Below are positions 33,117 to 44,559 of a DNA stretch of 64,000 bases, in pieces. Every line of letters starts with the position of its first letter. Position 1 is the stretch's first letter. The notes beneath the pieces were generated by a model that worked only from the letters and a program-made list of their open reading frames with translations, ran no database searches and had not been told where the DNA came from. The stretch lies in the NCBI GenBank assembly GCA_963920705.1, contig OY987234.1:4971851-5035850 (forward strand), in the 5' to 3' direction. Both the position numbers and the translations under genes were made by a program. Source of the stretch: Odiellus spinosus (taxonomy: Eukaryota > Arthropoda > Arachnida > Opiliones > Phalangiidae).

Positions 33117-34918
33117 GTGAGTACTATAAAACGTTTTTTACTTACCTACAAATTCCATTTTGGCTCGAAATGTTTCCCGCGTAAAACAACTCCATCTAGT
33201 TTCGAGTTAAAAAAGTAATTTCATCTTTCCGTTTTTATAAACGATACTTTAATTAAAATGATATAATGGGTTTTAAACTTAATTATATAATGATTTTGAA
33301 TTCCATCGTATCGTTAAACATTAATCAAAAAATCGATTTTTATATAATAATCGATTAAAATGTAATAACGTTAAGTATTAGTTACGGAAATCGTAAACTG
33401 ATGGCGCCACCTTCTCTAAATAAAGTCATAGCTCGGTTTTGTATACCTTACGTAAATATAATCGATGAAGTTCTTCACGCTGTCGTAAATTCATGGATCA
33501 ATAATTTCTTAGCCCCCGCCCCCTTTGGATACCAATCCAAAGATGTTTCCAAAAAGGTCACACATCCTTTCCTAGTCTATTTAACCCTAAAATAAGATAA
33601 TATAACCCAATTATCCGTAAATGAAGTTTAAATTTTACTACGCATAGTTGGAAATCTTAATCCAATGTCTCTAAGTATTGGAAGATGTCCTTGATTCTAG
33701 CGGTCGTGTTTTATTCATTCGCTACTGTTTCTATTTATAAATTTAATGAATATCTTTGCTACCGAAACGTTGTCCGTCCGTCCACTGGAGCGGAAATTTT
33801 AATTAAAAAAAAAGGGGAAGTCTATAGACATTAAGAACAAACCCAGCCCTGCAGGGCAACACCCAAAATGATTGATCATTTTTCGCGCCTTTACTACGAT
33901 CTGTTTACTGATTTCGAAACAGTATGACGAAAGGCGGGGATTAATGTATCCCTTACCAATTTTTCTTGACGCTTCGTATCACGATATTGGTTCTAATTAA
34001 GCAATAACTCTCGAAAATTAAATTCTGAGGCATTATGAGCTTCCAAGAATTACATTTAGCTCAACCAAGCTCTTTTAAGGGTTTTAAGCTATAGTTCAAT
34101 ATCTAAACAAATTCAACTGAGCCGTGTCTATCGCGTTTGCGAGGAAGTAGGTTCAACACAAAAGTGTTTTTGCCCAAATTTGCCTTATAAAATCCTTTGA
34201 GCGAATTTTAGTCCTATCTTATCCTTTGTGTCCTGTATATTCCTATATTTTGGAATAAATAATCTTATATTTCCTATAAGGAATTTATGGGCTACCTGCA
34301 ATTAATCTAGTTTATACTAGACCCCAATCTAGTAAGAATTCCTATGGTTATTTGAGTTACTTTACTATCAATGGTTTTCGTTTCCCGGAAAATTGAAATT
34401 ATCCAGAGAAATATTTGAGCCAAACCTATCTATTCGCTGAGGTTATTTTTTTATATAAAACGGGGGTATCTGTATCCTCTTATCTCTTTTTGCAAAATAC
34501 TTCGCTTTTTATTATCAATCGTAGCTCGCAAAGTAGACGAAACTTATGGCGGGTTATTACGCCATGTTAAACCTTTTAGTTTATTTATTTATTTGAAATC
34601 AAACGAGGTACTGAGTCACTAGGGTTCAAGCAAAGTAGTTTGGAAAACTTTCCCTGAACAGCCAAGTATAAAAATAGTAAAAATCGAATAAGGCTTTCAA
34701 GCGTTATACTTATCCGAAAAATACAGACCTAAGCCTTTTTTTAAAGCCACCACCAAGATTCTAAAGTTTTCAATAGTATTGTAGCTGTAAAAAGGTTGTT
34801 TCCAGGGAATGTGAAATGTTGGAGATATAATATGGAGGAGTTTCTGACTGTTTCAGTGACTAGCGCAAGCATTAAAACGGTCTAGCGCGCCATGGATTAA
34901 TTGATAGACAGCAGTTCA
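33117..34918. other. Intron after exon B, unassigned
   Basis: AT-rich. CCTATATTTTG-like words lie at about 34195-34290. A 64-codon ORF at 33401 lacks splice or domain support. Confidence 0.4.
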
Positions 34919-35352
34919 ATAGATGATATTATAAAAGAAGTTGTGGTTGCGACGTCTTGTTCAAATGTTGCTAACTACGTCACGAAATCACGTGAGCAGA
35001 GAAAATTTCAGCCCCACTTCTCGTGGACGATTGACCACCCCTGGAGCGCGTTCACGGTCGCTCTTTTGTTAAGTTTTAAGGTTTATTGACCCAACAGTTG
35101 TACTGCTACAGGCGTTCGCTGACTACAAACGCGTAAAAAGATAAGAAAATCAGTGAAAGTGGTCACCACTACTATGATAGGGGAAGCTTCTTTGAACCTA
35201 TAATAAAAGAGCGACCGTGCACTCTGGATATAGGAAAAATAAGCAATGCTCGTTGCTCACAAGCGCTAGAGCTTTACTAGCTATTACGTAGCTGATGACG
35301 TCGACGGCAACATGCCATAAGTAAGCTCCTCCTCTTTTATAATATCATCTCA
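34919..35352. mobile_element. MITE with AGATGATATTATAAAAGAAG ends
   Basis: The left end AGATGATATTATAAAAGAAG pairs with CCTCTTTTATAATATCATCT near 35330-35351. An inner pair, CACGGTCGCTCTTTTGTT and ATAAAAGAGCGACCGTG, supports a folded-back element. Target duplication unclear. Confidence 0.72.
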
Positions 35353-35490
35353 TGTGTCAAAGCCTGACGACTCTTAGATGGCGCTACAATCAACCCGCGG
35401 TTTGTCGACAGAAGTTTTTATAGAATGAAGATATTAAGAGAGGCACATCTCTATAGCGTGGCGTTGGGATATCTCTGGGTCTAACTTAAC
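35345..35490. repeat. M14 dispersed repeat, copy 2
   Basis: Matches 19880-20120 through TGACGACTC, AATCAACCCGCG, TTTGTCGAC and ATCTCTATAG. Ends unresolved. Confidence 0.6.
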
Positions 35491-35499
35491 ATAGCGGAT

Positions 35500-36555
35500 C
35501 AAATCCGCTGCGATGGAACTCTAGCTTCGTCGATAATTCCCGAAATTTCACTCGTATTCTCGGGTTATACTTATCTTCAAGCGGAAATTGCATCAGACTC
35601 TTTGAGTTTAAACATTGTTTATCAAACCACCACAGCTGTTTTTCATTTTGCAAACTTCTCTTGGGAACTTTAGGTCAGTTTCTGTTTATTTACTGATAAA
35701 CTGATCCGTAAGTCTTTTTATTCCATTTTTGGGGCTCAAATACCGACTTTTTTCTCGCGCTTAAAGCAAGTTTAATCACTTAAAATTGGGCTGAAGCTTA
35801 AAACTTCGATACGAAGTGGTTTAGCTTGCTTATTGAAAAGATTTTAATCCGCTGTACATCTATCATTAGGGTACTTAATCCCGAAATGATCGTTAATTAC
35901 GTTTCTGAAAAAATAATTACTTATATTTTTGAAGCTTTAATTCTTCTAACGCCCGCAGAGATACAAAATTTTGAAAATTACATGTTTTAATAGTATTCAT
36001 TCATTGTTAAGTTTGGTTCAACTTTATACTTGCTGCCAATTCTAAATGAAATACACTATGGATAAGCGCGTATCTCTACCACCCCTATAGCTAGCTTTTC
36101 AAACTGAGGTCAAGGATTTTAGCCTTAGACTCCTCCCTTAATTACAATTCCAATAAATACCCCATAAAATAGGGAAATAAATTTAAGAAACCAACCTCTA
36201 CCACAATCTACATTAAAATCTAAAGCAGTTTTAATCAAATTAAACTAATTATAAATTAAGATTATGGTAAAGAACTTACCCATGAATAAGAATGCAAGAT
36301 TGTTTTCACTTTTTCGTCACAAAAATCTTGTCATAAAATGACAACTCCTAAATTGAGTTGATCTCTCCTTTTTGAAAAGGTTAAATAGGATGTCTCGAGT
36401 TTGAATGGATTAATTTATTTCCCTCTCTCGTTTAGAGAATTCCTAAGAAACGCGGGAAATTAAATTGCGCGGGAAAACTGCGAGTTCGTGACTCTGAATC
36501 TCCGCGAGGGAATTTCTTTCCTGTTCGCGCGAAGAAGATTCACACCGCATTATCT
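35500..36555. other. Intron sequence, nothing recognised
   Basis: AT-rich, with no supported exon or repeat terminus. Confidence 0.4.
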
Positions 36556-36850
36556 TATCAGTCTTTAGCTCTATCTCTTTTACGAGTGCTTTTGAAAAAG
36601 ATTTTCATTCTCCGACGCTTCTTTGGCGTCTCCAGGGCGATTTCGTCGCGTTTCAGGCTTTCCTCTTTCACGTCCTATCAATAAGCTTCTCCGCAGCGCT
36701 TGATTCGAGGTTCCGGGATGATAGGGAGGATTTTGGCGCGAACTAGCATACTGTAGAGAAGAGCATCCAGGGAAAGGACACTGTAGCGCCCCACCCCATT
36801 CGGTTCGTGACCTCATTCCGTTACCTTCTTTCTAAGGGAGGCTCTCATTT
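36556..36850. other. GC-richer unexplained island
   Basis: A 300-bp segment with higher GC than its surroundings and medium ORFs on both strands (reverse 78 codons at 36580-36816, and an open forward frame over about 36600-36700). Possible acceptor-like TCTCCAG sites are present, but no complete exon with matching donor and phase could be defined. It could be an exon, promoter or unidentified element. Confidence 0.3.
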
Positions 36851-37089
36851 CCCGCCAAAATTACTTTGAACTTTGAACCCAACTTGTGTAGAATAATATT
36901 AGAATTGGAGAAAAGTGGGATACAAGTGATTTTAAAATCAAAATTTCTCTACAACGTAGCATTCAACCGAAAAAGGGTTTTTCAAGAATCTAATCTTGAT
37001 TCGCTGATATATAGAAATGAAAATTTCAGAGATTAATCAAAAAGTCGTTTTATACAATATAAATGACCATAGCCTTCGTGTACTGTAAC

Positions 37090-37406
37090 CAAGAATCCAT
37101 TCAGGTTCCATAAGAATATGGGAGCATAGCTTTAGCCTCTGGTACCATCCTCCCAAACTTTGTAACAAAAGTTCTTCTGCAATTTTCGCAACATTTGTAC
37201 GCTTAGATCTTTTTTCGGTCGGCTCCATTTTTATTACCCAAAATATTATGTCAAGGTCGTTAGTGGCGCGGGTTAATAAAATAATGTCAGGAGCGATTAA
37301 CTTGAAAAATCGATTCGAAGCAGACGAACTTTTGCTACAAAGTTTGGGAGGATGGTTATTGAATCGCGGCCCTCCCATATTCTTATGGAACCTGAATGGA
37401 TTCTTG
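37090..37406 (+). mobile_element. M1 family MITE, copy 5
   Basis: Perfect 7-bp duplication CTGTAAC (37083-37089 and 37407-37413). Full-length, same orientation as copies 3 and 4. The 113-codon reverse ORF here is an arm by-product. Confidence 0.94.
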
Positions 37407-37739
37407 CTGTAACCTATACATCATGTCTTTGACTGCGATGACTTAAAATATAGCTTCCGCCTTTAAATGTACGAAATACATGAATAGGTTCCTATCGTAA
37501 TGGCCTAGAATATAGCCGTCGCCTTTAACTGTACTAAATACACGCGAGGATCCTGCGTTCTATAAATGCAGTAAGGGATCTATTTTCTATAACCCAGCCT
37601 TTATCTGTACTAAATAGAGGTTTCCACCGAAGCACGCGTGTCTTCTATACATCTCTTAAACAAGTAAACACGAGAATACGATATCAAATTCTTACCTCTT
37701 TCCACCACCTGTTTCGAATCCCGACCCAACGAAAAATGT

Positions 37740-38375
37740 CTATGGAGAATTAACATACACCACTTTTCTATGAGAATTTAACATACACCACTATTCTATG
37801 AGAATTTAACATACACTATTCTATGAGAATTTAACATACACTATTCTATGAGAATTTAACATACACCACTATTCTATGAGAATTTAACATACACCACTAT
37901 TCTATGAGAATTTAACATACACCACTATTCTATGAGAATTTAACATACACCACTATTCTATGAGAATTTAACATACACCACTATTCTATGAGAATTTAAC
38001 ATACACCACTATTCTATGAGAATTTAACATACACCACTATTCTATGAGAATTTAACATACACCACTATTCTATGAGAATTTAACATACACCACTATTCTA
38101 TGAGAATTTAACATACACCTCTATTCTATGAGAATTTAACATACACCACTATTCTATGAGAATTTAACATACACCACTATTCTATGAAAATTTAACATAC
38201 ACCACTATTCTATGAAAATTTAACATACACCACTATTCTATGAAAATTTAACATACACCACTATTCTATGAAAATTTAACATACACCACTATTCTATGAA
38301 AATTTAACATACACGTCTTGTCTAAGGGATTTTAACATACACCACTTTTCTACGGGGATTTAACATGCACTACCA
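37740..38375. repeat. 28-bp tandem satellite
   Basis: About 23 copies of GAGAATTTAACATACACC plus ACTATTCTAT. Two short units lacking CCAC occur near 37811-37858. A block of five consecutive units with GAAAATTT instead of GAGAATTT lies at about 38185-38305. Both edges decay gradually. Confidence 0.97.
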
Positions 38376-39217
38376 CTCTTTCATTATACATCTATTAACG
38401 GAATGTAGGCGGGCCGCGCTTGGCTATATTATCCCCCTTCGCCACTCGGCGGAATTTCCCCAAAGAGTGGCGCTTCTTCCGTTACGCTATTGAATGTTAA
38501 TTACTTTTATGGAATAAGTTATGAACTTTTGAAATGACTAAATTATCCCGTCTGGTAATATTTCATCTCTCGTGTGGACTTTAATCATTTTATTATTATA
38601 CGGTATATAAGCTATAACCTATTAATTACTATGTAGGAGCTATAGGGTTTTAAAGATGTTTATTTAGTTCCTCTTTCGCGTAATAGAACCTGATTGGTTT
38701 CCTAATGACTTTTAAAGTTCTAAACAAACTTTTGGCCCGGAGTTTTGTAATTTGATTCTTAAAGGGAATTGGGGAGCTACTACAACTTTACGCTTATACT
38801 AAGGGGGAAGTATAGGTTGTTTAAAATTCACGATTTCCGTAGTATTTTGCATACGATTGAAGTTTTAAATAACACGTTTTGACTCGTTAAAGGGGGTTCT
38901 TCACGTCCTTGGCAGCTCCCTCTTGTCAACCTGCTCCCCTACCTCCCTGTCTTTTAAGGCTAGAATTACTTTATTTGAAGTATTTACATAATATCTCATG
39001 GTTTTTAAAGTTTCCGGAATAAAAAAATGTGGAGAATTTTCAAAAATAACAAATTTTGAAAATATACAAGTTGAAACCAAAAGTATTTTTGAACATTTTT
39101 TAAAATATTTTCTAGAATTAGAATAGGTAATTTGAACATATTTAAAATATTTTCTACAATTAGTTCAATTAATTTTACCTTTTTTTTAAATATTTTCTAG
39201 AATTAGCATAGTAAGGC
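38376..39217. other. Unassigned stretch
   Basis: Contains GCGGGCCGCGCTTGGCTATA and an inverted CCACTCGGCGGAATTTCC / AAAGAGTGGCGC pair near 38440-38475, a motif echoed at 46800-46870. No gene seen. Confidence 0.4.
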
Positions 39218-39632
39218 AGAGGTATATTATAACCCCCTTCGGGGGGAAGTATGAAAGGTAGGCAAAATCGACGAACAACAAGTGCCCGGCGTAAATCGCG
39301 GCGGATCGACGCACCGCTTTACTCCCAAAAAATAGTTACACCATTTTGAACCTCACTAAATTTTCCCTACGGACACTTCCGGAACTTGCGAGCTGAAGTC
39401 AACCTTCGACTCCATTTTAGCAGACAGCCTGACTCCTGAGACAGGAAGTTCTAAACACAAATCGAGCCGTCTTGTTTATACAAAGACCATTTACTAGAGT
39501 AGCGACATTGAGAAGTCCAGCGCGAGCTAGTGGCCTAGATAGTCAGCAGCGGGCTCTTGTTGTTCGTGATTTTTAGCATTGGTAGTATAGGGGCTTTCAT
39601 ACTTCCCCCGAAGGGGGTTATTATATACCTCT
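39218..39632. mobile_element. M7: Mutator-like MITE, copy 2
   Basis: 415 bp, nearly identical to 18308-18723 with the same AGAGGTATAT termini. No matching 9-bp duplication is visible around this copy. Confidence 0.9.
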
Positions 39633-39639
39633 GGTGAAA

Positions 39640-40335
39640 GATATGACGTCAGGTCCCTAGATCTTCCCATAGTAATATTTTGATATATTTTAATATCCCC
39701 TGTATGGCATCTTGTCCCTGAGCAAGGAAGCGCCACGGTTAGAACACTTTTACAGGCGTTGACATATTTTAAAATCTACTGTCAAATTGACATTTAATAT
39801 TAAAATAATTTTGACTTAGCCTATATATTGTAAAAAATACATTAATTAAAAGATTTAACATATCTAATTATCAAAAATAAACAAAAATAAAATCCAATAT
39901 CCGTAACCTCCCCGAAAAGCAAAAGTTCTGGAAAGGGCTGGAAGGTTCTGGAAATGTTCCCTAATTTTTCACGGGTTTTTATTCATACATTTTCAAAATT
40001 TATTTATATTTAGCGACCACGAAAAACAAGTGTGTACTATAGAAATAAAATGTTGACGTTACATCGTAAAAAAAAAATCAAAAACGAAAGGGTTAAGGCT
40101 GGAATATTTTCCATAAATATTGATTTGAAATGTATCTGCCACGTAAATGTCTTTCAAACCTAGGGAGTTTGTCAGAATCGGCCGGAGTTTTCATTAAGCA
40201 TTGAGCTATTGTGTCTTGTCCGAGGGACAGATCATTAATGCCCAGGATACGTCACATTTAAATTAAGATTTTTTTTAATCGCGACTACAGTAATTAGTGG
40301 ATTAAACTAAATATTTAATCCGTATTACTATTTGA
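39640..40335. other. Unassigned stretch
   Basis: AT-rich, with GTTCTGGAAAGGGCTGGAAG local repetition near 39925. Nothing else recognised. Confidence 0.4.
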
Positions 40336-40340
40336 TACTC

Positions 40341-40772
40341 AATCGCGATTGGCGATATTGGCGTCGCGATTGACGGTATTCCTTCTCAATTGGCGATATT
40401 CCTTCGCGATTGGCGATATTCCTTCGCGATTGGCGATATTCCTTCGCGATGGGCGATATTGCCTCACGATCGGCCATATTGCGTTCGCGATCGGTCATAT
40501 TGCCTCGCGATTGTCGATATTGCCTCGCGATTGTCGTTATTGCCTCGCGATTGTCGTTATTGCCTCGCGATTGTCGTTATTGCATCGCGATTGTCGTTAT
40601 TGCCTCGCGATCGGCCATATTGCGTTAGCGATCGGTCATATTTTCTCGCGATTGTCGATATTTTCTCGCGATTGTCGATATTGCCTCGCGATTTTCGATA
40701 TTGCGCTCGCGATTGTCGATATTGCGCTCACGATTGGCGATATTGCGTCGCGATTGGTCATATTCCATCGTG
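40341..40772. repeat. 20-21 bp array, CGCGATTGGCGATATTGCC
   Basis: About 21 units of TCGCGATTGTCGATATTGCC and variants (GGCGATATTCC, GTCGTTATTGC, GGCCATATTGC). Variants cluster in runs, and the CGGCCATATTGCG/ATCGGTCATATT pair occurs twice, showing block duplication. Several overlapping ORFs (up to 142 codons) arise from the periodicity. Confidence 0.95.
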
Positions 40773-41043
40773 TTTAAAAAATAATAAATCTTATGCCAAA
40801 TGAATAAACCCACGCCACCGAAAAGAGTAGTGAACCGAACCTTTTCATTAATCTCGAGCTAGAGCTAAGAGGTTACATCTTTGTAGAAGCAGAAATCTTC
40901 CAAGTGATTTTTTACGAAACTTCTTGTAACTTCCTATCTTCTCTATTTGTCTTCCCTTCAATATTTCTCTTGGGGGGGAAAAGTATAGGAACATCACCGG
41001 GCGCAAAAAGAAATATTTGAATATTTTTAGATACCCCTTTTTT

Positions 41044-41047
<4 letters not shown>

Positions 41048-41079
<32 letters not shown>
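41048..41079. repeat. Poly(T) tract, 32 bp
   Basis: Uninterrupted T run, followed by a second T-rich stretch to 41140. No associated retroelement was recognised. Confidence 0.85.
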
Positions 41080-41080
<1 letters not shown>

Positions 41081-41379
41081 TTACATACGTAAAATTCGCG
41101 CGACTTGTAACATTTTTTTATTTAATTTTTTTTTTTTATTTTGAGACATAAGAGTGGTTTTGAAACGGGGGTAAAAAAATAAGGGCTTATCTTTGGCGTA
41201 TTCCAATCTTAGATTGCCACACTTTTATTCAAACTCTATAATAATATATAGGACGGTGTAGTATTCGTGGCGTTGCGTTTTTAAATGGAATTGAACTCTA
41301 GAAATCTCTCCTTCTTGACGTCAAAAAAGCGTTCTTTAGAACCTTCTGATGACGTTGCCCTCGTCTCGCTCTCCATCTT

Positions 41380-41735
41380 AAGGCCCTTTCACACGAAGCA
41401 AAAAAAAAACTCAATACAGCCTAGATTTTTAAATCGATAAATTACTAGGGTAATAGTAATTTACTATTGTCCAAAAATTTCGCGAAAAAATAATAGAATT
41501 ATAGTTAAATTGACATTTATCCGCCGATTAACTGGCAGACATCGGTCCAAAAAATGGAATCAGTTTGGATAGATAATTCGGATATAAAAAATAGTTAAAA
41601 AGAGATTGAATAGACAACTGGTCTGGTAAACAAGTTTTATCAGTTAACTCATTTGCTCAATATCTGATACGCGAAATGTATAAGTTTGTTCGATAAACAT
41701 AACAGTTGGAAACACTAGTCGTGTGAAAGGCCCTT
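41380..41735. mobile_element. M10 MITE with AGGCCCTTTCACACGA ends
   Basis: Left AAGGCCCTTTCACACGA pairs with right TCGTGTGAAAGGCCCTT. Interior AT-rich without an ORF. Target duplication not resolved. Confidence 0.78.
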
Positions 41736-41908
41736 CACTCGTTCTATTGGGTTCGCGTCGCATTGCCGGATAGATGACGTCACTAAAATGGGAGGAGATT
41801 TCGACCTTTTCTCTTCGTACGTTATAATACGTCTTCGTTACTCTATTAAAGGCCAGTTCACATATAGATTATGTTATCAATTTATCGCGTGTATACCTAC
41901 TCCTTTAA

Positions 41909-42103
41909 AGGGAGAATGCAACCTAACAGCAAGGGATTTTTTATCTATTCCTTATCGTTTAAATAGGCCTATTTTGATGGTAAGTTTTAAATTTATTTCT
42001 AGTTTAATATTAGATTTAAAAAAAAAAAACATTTCTAGTGAATTAGGCCTACTTAAACGATAAGGAATCTATAAAAAAATACTTGTTAGGTTGCATTCGC
42101 CCT
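41909..42103. mobile_element. M2 family MITE, internally deleted
   Basis: TTAA (41905-41908) then AGGGAGAATGCAACC. Both arms are kept but most of the central segment is missing. The right end GCATTCGCCC abuts a mutated TTGA. Confidence 0.85.
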
Positions 42104-42339
42104 TTGAGATAATGGTGGTTTGATATCTCGGAGTAGCGAAATACATCACCCCAATTACGGTTCTGGAAAACCTAGTATAAATTTTCTCGTATGCAAGCTT
42201 GAATTTTCCGAGGGGTCAGACACTCTTGAACTCGGAATTATTTACGGAGCATTTAGTTCTCACAATATGATCAAAGTAAGATTATTAGGTGAATTGCGCA
42301 ACCCAATTGTTTGCGTGATTTCCTCGTAACTAAATGTAT

Positions 42340-42860
42340 GATTATAAAACAGTAATACAGTAACAAAAAGTCCCTTCCTCCAGTCAAATAGTTTTTACTC
42401 CGCTTAATTACTCCAAAATTAAGGTTTAAAGTCGGAGGTTTATCCCCAACCCCTACTTGTTCCATGTAGAAAAGGGGATACCAGCCAATCATAATTTTAC
42501 TTCGGGAAAATCTTATTAAATGTTTTTTTAAATGGCGCCACAGTCTCCGAATACTTTTGCTCGAATTGATATAGATTTTTTATGGGAATGTGGCGCCACC
42601 TTTTGGGGGCTTTCCGCTTGTATATATAATAATAATGGAATAAAAAGACGAGATTTGATTGGCTCGTATCCCCTTTTCACCGAGTAGGATTCAAAATGGT
42701 GATCGACCCGTAAGTTAGAAATTTAAAAGTACTTATTCAAATACCGTTTTTTCGCAATATAACTATTTTAAATACTTGTTTTTTGTACTAAATAACATAT
42801 TTTATGGTCTAAGAAATCTAAAAATTAAGTTATCGCGTATTACACACGATTCCCTTCAAC
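42340..42860. mobile_element. M3 family MITE, copy 4
   Basis: Internal CAGTAATACAGTAACAAAAA, AATGGCGCCACAGTCTCC and GATTTGATTGGCTCGTATCC, ending ACACACGATTCCCTTCA. The left terminus is lost. Confidence 0.8.
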
Positions 42861-43399
42861 GAGGCAGAAAAAATGTACTTGAAGGTTTGACGTATATTAC
42901 GCGGCTAAATATTAACTACAGTAATGAAAAACTTTCTAGGCCATAATTAGAAAGGTGAATTTGGGGCTATACAGATTCGAACAGGTCTTCATTTTTTTTT
43001 CTCCCCTAGCTCTCTCTCTCTCTCTCTTTTCCTCAATCTCTATTTTGGACATCACTTCTTTTCTGTAATTTGGAAATCATCGCTATTTGGTCAATTTAAC
43101 CGGCTTGCGGCATAGTCTCTTTCTTTTCGATCTCGCGTTACTCGTTTTTTTCGCCCTCTCTGGTTGGTGTCCACGCTGTAGGGTCGATATTTCACTCTTT
43201 CACTCCTAGTTACAATCTTACCTTTTAGCCATACCTCCCCCCCCCCCAGGAGATGGCGTAGCTCCGATTTTGTGCTTGCTGTCGTAACTCGGTACTAGGT
43301 GTAACAGTGAAGACGAGTAAATGGCTTACAGAAAAATCAATGGGTACTATGATTAGATCACAAATAAGGTCCCAAGAAACACTAATTGGCCTAATTTAA
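42861..43399. other. Unassigned stretch with (CT) run
   Basis: A (CT)n microsatellite at about 43010-43027 and a C tract near 43238. No gene seen. Confidence 0.45.
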
Positions 43400-43830
43400 A
43401 TGTTAATTACATCAATAAAAGTCAGGGAATTTGGAAATTGGCCCAAAAGCTCAAGGAAAAGTCATGGAATTTGAAAAATGGCCCAAAAGCTCAAGGAAAA
43501 GTCAGGGAATTTGAAAAATGGCCCAAAAGCTCAAGGAAAAGTCATGGAATTTGGAAATGATCCTAATGTCAACAACTGTTGACCAATTGTATCATAATTA
43601 TTATAAACTGAAAATATTTGCCTTAAGATAACACTTTTTTTTTCTAATATTCTGAGGAACAATATCGACCTTCATTGATAAACTATGTCAAATATAAAAG
43701 TGGGAGTTGCCGAGACCTCGCTCGTAAAAATAAATAATTCGTAAAAAAAAAAAAAAATTAAAATTGATCTGCGAAATTATTTAGAAATGGTCAGGGGAAA
43801 CCGGGAAAAGTCAGGGAAATTAAGTTAACT
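43400..43830. mobile_element. M19 family copy (GTCAGGGAA phrases)
   Basis: Four close phrase copies (AAAAGTCAGGGAATTTGGAA type, alternating GTCATGG/GTCAGGG) at 43420-43560, then the shared TATAAACTGAAAATATTTGCC segment, and GGTCAGGGGAAACCGGG near the right edge. Same order as 1991-2315. Confidence 0.75.
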
Positions 43831-44034
43831 CCCAAAATTTTCTAAGAACTCGGATGGATAACATCCCCTCGTCCAATATTCTTAATCCCTCGTTTAATCC
43901 TCTGTTAGAGCGGTGCGCACGCCGAAAATATCAAATAATTGATTCCCGGATGCTTGGCGTAATTATAGAGAATTTAAGCCTAACTCGAAATCGTAGGCAT
44001 CCTCTTATTTTGTTTATAATTCTTAAAGTCTTAA

Positions 44035-44555
44035 AGAGATAATGCAACCTAATTGAAAAGGTTTTTTTATGATTCTTTATCGTTTAAATCCACTGGTAAA
44101 AAAATTTAAAAATAAATATTAAAACTCTAATAGTCCTTATTATTTAGGCCAAGCCTAAATCCGTTTGGAAAACGTTCAGCAGATTGTTAAAATTGTCGAT
44201 CAGTTGGATTTGCTACTCCCAACTTTTCTTGTTAAATTCGCGAATCGCGAGCTTGGCGTGAGTCAGCGTTTCTACTTTAAATATATTTATTGTTTATTTA
44301 TTTGCACACTTTTAGGAGGGATGGAAAAGTAGTTGGAGGAATCTCAAACCCTTAATCTAAAACTTACCCGTAATTAGGCTTAGCTGGAGATTAAGGCGAG
44401 ACTTCCAATAACATTCGATTGGTTGCTTACTGATCAATGCGAAGTAATTCAAAATCTCCGTGAATCCAGCTAAGCCTATTTTCCGGGTAACTAGTTTTAA
44501 TATTTGTCTGCTGGATTAGGATAAAAATCACTTGTTGTTAGGTTGCATTTTCCCT
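44035..44555. mobile_element. M2 family MITE with extra internal sequence
   Basis: TTAA at 44031-44034 and 44556-44559. Left end AGAGATAATGCAACC, right end GGTTGCATTTTCCCT. Contains about 150 bp of unrelated sequence around 44150-44340. Confidence 0.8.
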
Positions 44556-44559
44556 TTAA

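Noticed and set aside
33401..33595. 64-codon forward ORF near exon B
   Set aside because: Starts in repeat-like GATGGCGCCACC text and has no splice support.
37037..37378. 113-codon reverse ORF, and similar ORFs at 4362, 17216, 22445 and 25594
   Set aside because: All are readings of M1 inverted arms, shared between copies of a non-autonomous element.
37740..38375. CRISPR-like regular repeat
   Set aside because: Units are contiguous with no unique spacers, and the setting is eukaryotic. The same applies to the arrays at 1, 57019 and 62916.
40349..40813. Overlapping ORFs of 62-142 codons
   Set aside because: Arise from the 20-21 bp array on both strands and in several frames at once.
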